Source: Ascidiaceihabitans sp034111945
Lineage (GTDB): Bacteria > Pseudomonadota > Alphaproteobacteria > Rhodobacterales > Rhodobacteraceae
NCBI GenBank assembly: GCA_047626725.1
Contig: JBLHSG010000002.1
Location: forward strand, 96,439-160,438
DNA length: 64,000 bases
Direction: 5' to 3'
The first letter of the stretch is position 1. Each line of letters starts with the position of its first letter. This document shows positions 57,728 to 64,000 of the stretch, piece by piece. The notes beneath the pieces were generated by a model. The model was not told the origin of the DNA. It ran no database searches and saw only the letters and a program-made list of their open reading frames with translations. The position numbers and the translations under genes are program-made.

Positions 57728-58527
57728 CCGCCACCCAATCCCTTCAGGCCGATTTTTCTTCGAATACGGCTTTTGCAAAGACCGGGCTGTTTATGCTGGC
57801 GTTATCCCTGCCCGTTTTGATCGCGTTGGCCATCGATACCAGAGAATTCCAAGATCAAAATGTCTGGATCAAGCCGCTAAAATTTCAGCTATCACTCGCT
57901 CTACACCTCCTGACGCTGGCTTGGTTTGCGCAGTTTTTACCGCAAACCTTTACCGCGCGACGTGGCTATCGGATGTATTCCTACGTCGTCATCTTTTCGA
58001 TTCTGGCAGAGGTCGCGTGGATCGATGGTGCTGCAATGTTCGCCACCGCCTCACATTTTAACTTTGACAGCCCTGCGATGATTTTCATCTACAGCATTAT
58101 GGGCGTGTTCGCGGTGATTTTGACATCACCCGCGCTGGTTTACGGCGTTATCATATTGCGCAAACCACAGCTGACCCCGTTCGAAATTGCAAGCGGCATC
58201 GCCCTGTGCCTGACTTTCGTTTTGACGGTCATTGTTGCGGGCAAACTATCGAGCAGCGGCGGGCATTTTGTTGGCATGCCAAGTGCAGCAAACCTGACGG
58301 TTCCTGTCATTGGCTGGTCACGAGAGGTTGGCGATTTACGCGTGGCCCATTTCTTTGCGACCCACACGATGCACTTTCTTCCGGCACTGGCTGTGGTCTT
58401 ATCGCTGGCGCTTGGGAACACGCGACTGAAACAGGCCAACTATGGCGCGGCGCTAATTTATGTAGCCTTTGTCGCCGTCGTTTTTGTTCAGGCGTTAAAC
58501 GGATTGCCGCTGTTGGCAGCGTCGTGA
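57724..58527 (+). CDS. Polytopic membrane protein of unknown function, partner of DUF4281
   Basis: 267 residues; about seven membrane helices. A WIKPLKFQLSLALHLLTLAWFAQFLPQ segment and HFFATHTMHFLPALAVVLSLAL with conserved His residues suggest a membrane enzyme or heme site, but I do not recognise the family. The ATG at 57724 overlaps the DUF4281 stop, so the two proteins are made together, and both are under the TetR operators. The frame continues upstream to 57625 inside the previous gene; that start was rejected. Confidence 0.75.
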   Translation: MTATQSLQADFSSNTAFAKTGLFMLALSLPVLIALAIDTREFQDQNVWIKPLKFQLSLALHLLTLAWFAQFLPQTFTARRGYRMYSYVVIFSILAEVAWIDGAAMFATASHFNFDSPAMIFIYSIMGVFAVILTSPALVYGVIILRKPQLTPFEIASGIALCLTFVLTVIVAGKLSSSGGHFVGMPSAANLTVPVIGWSREVGDLRVAHFFATHTMHFLPALAVVLSLALGNTRLKQANYGAALIYVAFVAVVFVQALNGLPLLAAS

Positions 58528-58692
58528 ATGTATCCGCGTTACGCAGTGATCACGGCCATACGACCGCTTTTGTTAGAACTGTTTGTCACAGGGTTTCTGT
58601 CTTTTTTGGCGCACGCTGCCTTACGCGACGTCCCTGTATGTGCGCGGCGACTTGCTTGTTAGCATTCACTTGAAAATTTTAGGGGATTACAT

Positions 58693-60132
58693 ATGAAACG
58701 CGTTTTAAAATGGGGCGGGCTTGGGCTCGTTGGATTGTTGTGCATTATCGCGTTCAACACCATTCGATACACGCCGCCTGTTGTCCCGACCGTTGATGTT
58801 TCGGTACCCGACGTGAACGCGGATATTGTGGCACAGAAATTAAGCCAAGCCATTCAGTTCAGAACCCTCTCCCACCCGTTCGGAGAACCTGAACGCCCAG
58901 CCGCATATCAAGACTTTATTGACTGGCTTGTCGTCGCGTTTCCAAATGCCAACACCGCAATGGAGCGCACAATCGTCGGGGGTTTTACGCCGCTATATTT
59001 GTGGAAAGGGAGCGACAGTTCACAACGCCCCATCCTGATCAGCGGTCACTATGATGTTGTCCCGATCGAAGGCGAATGGTCCCGTGACCCATGGGCTGGC
59101 GAAATCTCAGACGGCTACGTTTGGGGGCGTGGTGCGTTAGACATGAAAGGCAGCGTCGTGTCCTACATGCAGGCGGTTGACCAACTCGCCGCATCAGGGT
59201 TCACGCCACAACGCGATATCTACATCGCAATTACGCAAGACGAAGAAATTGGCGGGGCAGGAGGTGCTGCATCCGTCGTTACATATTTCGAAGACAACCA
59301 GATCGAAATCGACTGGAGCCTCGATGAAGGGTCGTTCGTTTTGCGCGATATCATTTCGTCAATCGACAACGATATCGCATCCATCAATGTCGCCGAAAAA
59401 GGGTACATGACGGTTCAGATTACGGCGACAGGTACGGGCGGGCACAGTTCACTGCCCCATCGTGATACGGCCGTTTCCAACCTGGCAAAGGCCATCGTAC
59501 AGCTGCAGGATGAACCGGTTGCCGGCGGTTTGACAGACGTGAGCAAGAGTTTCTTTAACACGCTCGGGCCACACATGGGGCTTGCGGAGCGGGTTTTGTT
59601 CGCGAACGCGTGGCTGTTCAAACCAGTGATAGAAAATGTGCTGTCAGGCGCAAATACGACCGACGCGATGCTGCGCACAACCAAGGCCCCAACAATGCTC
59701 GAAGGGTCAAAAACGGAGAACGTGCTGCCACAAGCGGCAAGTGTTTTTGTAAATTTCCGCCTGCATCCGCGCGACACGGAACAAGCGATTTTGGGCCATA
59801 TTGCGAGCCAGATCCATCAGGACCACGTTGACGTCAAGGTCCTAAGCGTAAGAGCCGCAAGCGCAGTTTCAGCACATAATAACGATGCCTTCGAAAGGCT
59901 ATCAACAGCTGCGCGTGCAGTGTTCGGGGACGTCGTTGTTGTCCCGGGCCTTACGATTGCGGGCACAGATTCAGCGCGATACAGCACCTACACCGACAAC
60001 AGTTACCGGTTTTTGCCTTTTGTATTCACAGGCCAAGACATCGCGTTGCTGCATGGTAAAGACGAACGCATTTCCATCGAAAACCTGGAGCAGGCCGTAC
60101 AGTATTACATGGTCTTGATGAACGGGCTTTGA
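58693..60132 (+). CDS. M20 family metallopeptidase, membrane-anchored
   Basis: 479 residues with an N-terminal hydrophobic segment (residues 8-24), presumably an anchor or uncleaved signal. Zinc motifs: SGHYDVVP (His119, Asp121), GRGALDMKGS (Asp150), TQDEEIGG (Glu184/185 with the catalytic Glu) and a C-terminal His region (HGKDERI). The dimerisation domain begins KGYMTVQITATGTGGHSSLPHRDTAVSNL. These are carboxypeptidase/aminoacylase-type enzymes (PM20D1/CPS1-like), which release or form N-acyl amino acids. Its placement after the membrane operon is probably incidental, since 165 bases lie between. Confidence 0.92.
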   Translation: MKRVLKWGGLGLVGLLCIIAFNTIRYTPPVVPTVDVSVPDVNADIVAQKLSQAIQFRTLSHPFGEPERPAAYQDFIDWLVVAFPNANTAMERTIVGGFTPLYLWKGSDSSQRPILISGHYDVVPIEGEWSRDPWAGEISDGYVWGRGALDMKGSVVSYMQAVDQLAASGFTPQRDIYIAITQDEEIGGAGGAASVVTYFEDNQIEIDWSLDEGSFVLRDIISSIDNDIASINVAEKGYMTVQITATGTGGHSSLPHRDTAVSNLAKAIVQLQDEPVAGGLTDVSKSFFNTLGPHMGLAERVLFANAWLFKPVIENVLSGANTTDAMLRTTKAPTMLEGSKTENVLPQAASVFVNFRLHPRDTEQAILGHIASQIHQDHVDVKVLSVRAASAVSAHNNDAFERLSTAARAVFGDVVVVPGLTIAGTDSARYSTYTDNSYRFLPFVFTGQDIALLHGKDERISIENLEQAVQYYMVLMNGL

Positions 60133-60195
60133 GCGCGACGCTGACCTAGGAAAACGGCAGGTGTTCGGGAACCCGGACACTTGCGTGGTACGACG

Positions 60196-61002
60196 TTAGC
60201 GCGACAGAGTTGCCATTTCAGGAAGGCAGCTTGCCGGTAAAATGATCGGTTGCTCGCGCTTTCCGCTGCGTGCGTTTACCGCCGCCACCGTTACATAAAT
60301 TGACGCCCACTCCGACACCTCTGCGCGCTCCGCCATCGCAAGTAAATCTTGCGCCGTGAATACGATGTTTTCGAGGTAGGTAATTTTTTGCAACGGCGTC
60401 ACCACGGTTGGCGCTGTCAGGCCGGGCACGACGATCTGAACAGAGACCAAGTACACCGATGTTGGCCATTTCGGTAGGATGGATATCTGATCCGTGCACG
60501 TGACCGTCAGCAATTCGTTTTCCACTTTGGTCGGCTGATCCCCGTCAACCAAAGGCGTTGTCGCCAAGGTGAATGTGCCGTTTGGCGCGATGTAATATTC
60601 GATACAACCATCAACGACGTTAAATTGTTTGCCACCATCCACGGTGTAGTCGCCAGTGATTTGGCCGTCTGATTGAACGCTGCCTGTGAATGTGCCGCTT
60701 TGTTCGGTTTGATCTACCGAACCTGACCACAACCCGTTCAAGCCGTTTTGTGTTTTTGCACCGGTGACCTGCCCGCTGCTTTGGCTTTGGCAGCCGACAA
60801 AAGTGAAATTCATCTCACCGGAAAATGGTCCATCATTGCGAGGCACAACAAGGTGAATACTGCCGAATGTCGGGTCCTCATCGTTGGTCAAGGGGTCTTC
60901 GTAATATGCGCCAAAATAGATGATATGATCATCTGTTTCTTGGGCCTGTGCAGCTACGGAAAGAACGCAGAACGCGGCCAATAAACCTGTAAGATATCGC
61001 AT
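60196..61002 (-). CDS. Exported protein of unknown function
   Basis: 268 residues with signal peptide MRYLTGLLAAFCVLSVAAQAQ. The mature part is strand-rich with repeated GSVDQTEQSGTFTGSVQSDGQITGDYTVDG, likely a beta-sandwich, and a C-terminal region of about 110 residues (LLTVTCTDQISILPKWPTSVYLVSVQIVVPG). No family recognised. It lies 10 bases after the tandem-thioredoxin gene on the same strand, so the two are likely one operon and the cysteines may be its clients. Confidence 0.65.
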   Translation of the reverse strand: MRYLTGLLAAFCVLSVAAQAQETDDHIIYFGAYYEDPLTNDEDPTFGSIHLVVPRNDGPFSGEMNFTFVGCQSQSSGQVTGAKTQNGLNGLWSGSVDQTEQSGTFTGSVQSDGQITGDYTVDGGKQFNVVDGCIEYYIAPNGTFTLATTPLVDGDQPTKVENELLTVTCTDQISILPKWPTSVYLVSVQIVVPGLTAPTVVTPLQKITYLENIVFTAQDLLAMAERAEVSEWASIYVTVAAVNARSGKREQPIILPASCLPEMATLSR

Positions 61003-61012
61003 TCAAACTGTC

Positions 61013-61906
61013 CTATTTTTTGGATTTGGGTGCGTTTTTGATGGTGGGCAAAGCCAGCGCCAAAAAACTTCGCAAATCTTGAGTATTAGTAGCAAAGCGC
61101 CCCATCAACCGACCTTGATAAAACACAAACGACATTGGTAATCCGTCGACGTCAACGTCATACGCGGCCAAAAATTCCATAGTCGGTTCATCATCTAGAA
61201 AAGCCTGCCACGGGTCATAATCGACGCGCGCAAATACGTAGTCGTCTGCCAAATACCGCGACGCGTCCGCTATTGCCGCGTTACCACGCAAACAATGCGG
61301 GCATTTTTTGTCGGTTGAGGACAGCGTGAACAACAAAGGTTGATCTGAACTAAGCGCACTGATGTAAGGCAAAATCTGACTTGGCGGAATATTGGCAACA
61401 GAAACATCGCGGCGCACGACCAGCTCTTGCTCTGAAACAACATCAAAGACCTGTTCCAACGTGTCGGCCAAAGATGGCGCTGTGCCGGGAATAATCCGTA
61501 TCGGTTTTCCGTTCGCAAAGATCATCACGGCAGGAAGGCCCGCTACGGCAAAGCCTAGATCTGCCTGAAATGCGATCATTTTCTTGCCCTCAGCCGTATC
61601 ATAAAATTGCCGCCAAGGGTTTGACGTTACAGAAACAAAATCGAAATTGTCCGAAAGCTTTTGCGCCGCGTCTGCGACAATTGCGTTGTTGTCGACACAG
61701 TGGCGGCAAGAACCGTCATCAGACGTGTAGTGAATTACCAAAGGTTTATTATCAGCCGTCGCCGCCACCAGTTCTGGTATCAAAGAGGGGTCGATTTCGG
61801 CAACATCCTGCGCCAAGGCCAATTGCCATTGAAACGAGAAAGCAACGATTGCCCAAAAGCTAAGCCACGTTTTTTTAGAACGTGTTTTTGTAGAACGTCG
61901 TGTCAT
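61013..61906 (-). CDS. Exported protein with two thioredoxin-fold domains
   Basis: 297 residues; basic N-terminus and hydrophobic segment (WLSFWAIVAFSFQWQLALA) form a signal or anchor. Two thioredoxin-like halves follow. The first has SDDGSCRHCVDNN (Cys67, Cys70) and cis-proline GLPAVMIF; the second has STDKKCPHCLRGNA (Cys202, Cys205) and GLPMSFVFYQGR. Both CxxC sites carry His before the second Cys, as in DsbA-type oxidants, although the rest is thioredoxin-like. The two redox centres in one chain are unusual. It is in operon with the exported protein after it. Confidence 0.8.
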   Translation of the reverse strand: MTRRSTKTRSKKTWLSFWAIVAFSFQWQLALAQDVAEIDPSLIPELVAATADNKPLVIHYTSDDGSCRHCVDNNAIVADAAQKLSDNFDFVSVTSNPWRQFYDTAEGKKMIAFQADLGFAVAGLPAVMIFANGKPIRIIPGTAPSLADTLEQVFDVVSEQELVVRRDVSVANIPPSQILPYISALSSDQPLLFTLSSTDKKCPHCLRGNAAIADASRYLADDYVFARVDYDPWQAFLDDEPTMEFLAAYDVDVDGLPMSFVFYQGRLMGRFATNTQDLRSFLALALPTIKNAPKSKK

Positions 61907-62083
61907 GGGCAGGTCCTTTTATTCGATCAGGTGCCGTTACGGTATTAGGATTGAGCAACGAAAGTTATTCACAATCGTGAAACGCCCCTGCCCCGCTCAC
62001 CTGAAAAACACTGCCTGCCCTGCACCAGACATTCAAGGACGCCATGATCAACAAAAACGTTACTTGCTGTCTGGTTTATGCAC

Positions 62084-63010
62084 TCACCACCGCCCGACAA
62101 ACACATCGCGCGGATCAGAGTGTTTGAACGCGGGCAGAATGGAATTGAACCGCTCCGAGGTCAGGTGATGCGGAACGTCCCATAGATACCGCAGACTGAC
62201 CACGTTTCGCAACGGCGGCGACCAAAGCGCGATGATCTTCATAATTGGCCAGGGCATTTTCTTGGTTTTAAGGGGGTGCCCAATCGCCGATTCAATTGCC
62301 GCCTGCATGTGCGCGCCAGTCAAAGTCCAGCCTGGGAAATTGATATCAATATGTCCCTGAAGATGTGCGTTCTGTTCAAGCAATTGCGCAACTGCGCGCG
62401 CGGCATCAGGCAGATAGGCCCACGCATGGTTTTGATCCATTGGGCCGGGATATGTAAACACACGATCCGTGACGGCCTTGGTGATATGGTTCTCGAACCA
62501 GTTCCCGCTGGGCCGATGCGTGGGGCCATCGATGAAATCCCCCATGCGCAGGGCAATGACATTCAGGCCGCGATCTTGGGCGGCGGTTCGATACGCGTTT
62601 TCCATTGCGGTGCGTAACACTGCCAGCTCATGCGATGCGGTGCGGGGTGTGGTTTCTGACCATGCGCCGCCCACTTGTGGAAAAACATAGACATTTTGCG
62701 GGACGACGACCGCGGCATCCACGGCCAATGCGGCATCAATCACGCCCCTATTCAGAGCAAGAAGTTGGTCTTTCCATAATTGATAAGGCGGGTTTGCCGC
62801 TTGGACGATGACATCAACACCAGTAGCGGCCTTTTGTAAAACGGCAGCATCCATAACATCCCCGACAATTGGCACAACGCCCGGAATACAGGCTGCTTTT
62901 TCCGCACTGCGCGCCAGACCACGCACCGTCCAACCCGCATCTTGTAACGCAAGGGCGCATTGACGGCCAAAGCGCCCAGCCACGCCAACAATAAGTGCTG
63001 TTCTTGTCAT
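62084..63010 (-). CDS. NAD(P)-binding SDR/NmrA-type protein
   Basis: 308 residues from MTRTALIVGVAGRFGRQCALALQDAGWTV, with a GxxGxxG-type dinucleotide loop (GVAGRFG). Later parts are VDVIVQAANPPYQLWKDQLLALN, VVPQNVYVFPQVGGAWSET and FTYPGPMDQNHAWAYLPDAARAVAQLL, typical of extended SDR or NmrA-like members. The catalytic YxxxK is not obvious, so it could be a reductase or a sensor. It is divergent from the LysR at 63100. Confidence 0.85.
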   Translation of the reverse strand: MTRTALIVGVAGRFGRQCALALQDAGWTVRGLARSAEKAACIPGVVPIVGDVMDAAVLQKAATGVDVIVQAANPPYQLWKDQLLALNRGVIDAALAVDAAVVVPQNVYVFPQVGGAWSETTPRTASHELAVLRTAMENAYRTAAQDRGLNVIALRMGDFIDGPTHRPSGNWFENHITKAVTDRVFTYPGPMDQNHAWAYLPDAARAVAQLLEQNAHLQGHIDINFPGWTLTGAHMQAAIESAIGHPLKTKKMPWPIMKIIALWSPPLRNVVSLRYLWDVPHHLTSERFNSILPAFKHSDPRDVFVGRW

Positions 63011-63037
63011 AATTTCATCCTCGATTAGGTTCTGACC

Positions 63038-63053
63038 TGTTGATACATCAACA
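63038..63053. promoter_or_regulatory. 16-bp perfect dyad between NAD-binding and LysR genes
   Basis: TGTTGAT-AC-ATCAACA: a perfect inverted repeat in the 89-base divergent region, 28 bases from the first gene and 47 from LysR. It is the best LysR or promoter operator candidate. Confidence 0.6.
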
Positions 63054-63099
63054 CATAAATGAAATGATACGCTCACATTTTACCCGACAGGTTTCAAAT

Positions 63100-63987
63100 A
63101 TGAATATAGATTGGTCGCTGATCCGCACCTTTAGATCCGTCGTCGATACGGGAACGGTCGCGGCGGCGGCGGTTCAATTGCAGTGCAGCCAACCCACTGT
63201 TTCGCGTCACCTAAGGCAGTTGGAACAGCAAACCGGATTGGACCTGTTCGACAGGCGCGGTCACCGCATGATCCTAACATCTGCGGGCGCTTCCATTCTT
63301 GATTTTGCCAATGAAATGGCTGTGCAGGCGGATCAAATGGCTTTGGCCATCGCCGGTAAGGAAACCCAGATCAAAGGTGTCGTGCGGATCAGCGCCAGCG
63401 AAGTCATGGCGCATTACTTTCTGCCACCAATGCTTGCTGATTTAAAAAATAAATTCCCTGAGATCGAGCTGGAACTGGTTGTCCAAAATTCAGTTTCGAA
63501 CCTGACAACGCGCGAAGCGGACATAGCATTGCGCCTGTTTCGCCCCAGCCAAGTTGGCCTTGTCAGGCGCAAAGTTGGCAATCTAAAGATCGGCGCATTT
63601 GCGAGCGAAAGTTACTTGGATAGGCATTCTGCCCCCCGCACACTTGATGATCTGCTGGCACACCAACTTGTCGGGTATGATCAATCCACAGAGATATTGG
63701 ATGGGTTTCGATCGTTACTTCCCGGTGCTGACGCATCATTATTCCCGACGCGATGCGACAACCACCTTGTCTATTGGCAACTGGTCAAGGCGGGAATGGG
63801 CATAGGGTTCGGCAGCCTGATCGTGGCCGGCGAAGAGACAAAAGTGCGCCGTGTCCTAGCCGACCAACAGTTCGCGGCGAATGAGGTGTGGCTCACGACA
63901 CACGAAGCCCTGCGCAACACGCCACGTGTCCGAACGGTCTGGAGCTTCTTGTCCGAGCGCCTTTCTGAAACGCTTGGCTCGGGTTAA
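63100..63987 (+). CDS. LysR family transcriptional regulator
   Basis: 295 residues from MNIDWSLIRTFRSVVDTGTVAAAAVQLQCSQPTVSRHLRQLEQQTGLDLFDRRGHRMILTSAG, a LysR-type helix-turn-helix. The effector domain starts at about 92 (VRISASEVMAHYFLPPMLADLKNKFPEIELELVVQNS) and ends WSFLSERLSETLGSG. An open frame extends upstream to 63040, overlapping the operator dyad. It is divergent from the SDR/NmrA-type gene and probably controls it. Confidence 0.92.
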   Translation: MNIDWSLIRTFRSVVDTGTVAAAAVQLQCSQPTVSRHLRQLEQQTGLDLFDRRGHRMILTSAGASILDFANEMAVQADQMALAIAGKETQIKGVVRISASEVMAHYFLPPMLADLKNKFPEIELELVVQNSVSNLTTREADIALRLFRPSQVGLVRRKVGNLKIGAFASESYLDRHSAPRTLDDLLAHQLVGYDQSTEILDGFRSLLPGADASLFPTRCDNHLVYWQLVKAGMGIGFGSLIVAGEETKVRRVLADQQFAANEVWLTTHEALRNTPRVRTVWSFLSERLSETLGSG

Positions 63988-64000
63988 CTGTTGGCTCAGT

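Overview
The window looks like a chromosomal segment of a marine alphaproteobacterium of the Rhodobacteraceae (Roseobacter group). This rests on the divergent argH/TlpA-like pair with small lipoprotein genes and lysA downstream, two complete TRAP transporter operons, a Hint-domain protein of the roseobacter type, MocR, GntR and LysR regulators next to small catabolic operons, and moderate GC with dense gene packing. No rRNA, tRNA, CRISPR array, prophage or intact insertion sequence was seen. Genus cannot be decided from what is visible.

Layout. 1-4245 (minus): argH, two small lipoproteins missed by length filters, a DUF2834 membrane protein, an ATP-grasp enzyme and the 5' part of lysA. 4271-8923: periplasmic and envelope genes (TlpA-like thioredoxin, Hint protein, LpxR-type lipid A deacylase, lytic transglycosylase) and a GNAT acetyltransferase. 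8987-15783: MocR regulator, an exported protein of unknown function, TRAP operon 1 with an amidohydrolase and a 5-carboxymethyl-2-hydroxymuconate isomerase homologue. 15870-18111: YaeQ, a response-regulator remnant and a PAS histidine kinase. 18292-23645: GntR regulator, TRAP operon 2, a maleate isomerase-family enzyme with both catalytic cysteines, and an AraC regulator. Both TRAP operons carry a terminator-like hairpin between the binding-protein gene and the membrane genes.

23746-31455: two PEBP-family proteins, a TetR/metallo-beta-lactamase-fold pair with two mirror-image operators, a serine hydrolase, a membrane-bound AraC regulator, two very small exported or membrane proteins and an Acg-type nitroreductase. 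31499-32660 is a decaying cluster (aminotransferase, ornithine cyclodeaminase and LuxR-type regulator fragments with frameshifts, deletions and a 10-G run). 32850-40520: DUF2322, a LysR regulator divergent from a sterol desaturase plus PanB-like two-gene operon, hydrolases, and a quinone-reductase-like flavoprotein/TetR pair with three tandem operators.

40678-45053 (minus) is a copper resistance operon (His-rich periplasmic protein, lipoprotein, TolC-type outer-membrane factor, multicopper oxidase, cupredoxin-CusF fusion) with a CueR-like dyad in front. 45209-49025: acyl-CoA dehydrogenase lacking the usual catalytic glutamates, LysR, and a RidA/NIPSNAP pair divergent from a WYL regulator across a large palindrome. 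49111-50034: a CAP-domain protein. 50537-54107 (minus) is a zinc-type locus resembling ZrgA plus ABC transporter with two DUF3299 proteins and a Zur-like dyad upstream. 54460-63987: MATE transporter, TetR controlling a DUF4281/membrane protein pair, M20 peptidase, an exported protein, a tandem-thioredoxin protein, an NAD-dependent epimerase-like protein and a LysR regulator.

The strongest general theme is small catabolic or stress operons, each with its own dedicated regulator and a readable palindromic or repeated operator in the divergent intergenic region. Functions are assigned by reading translated motifs by eye; no database search was run.
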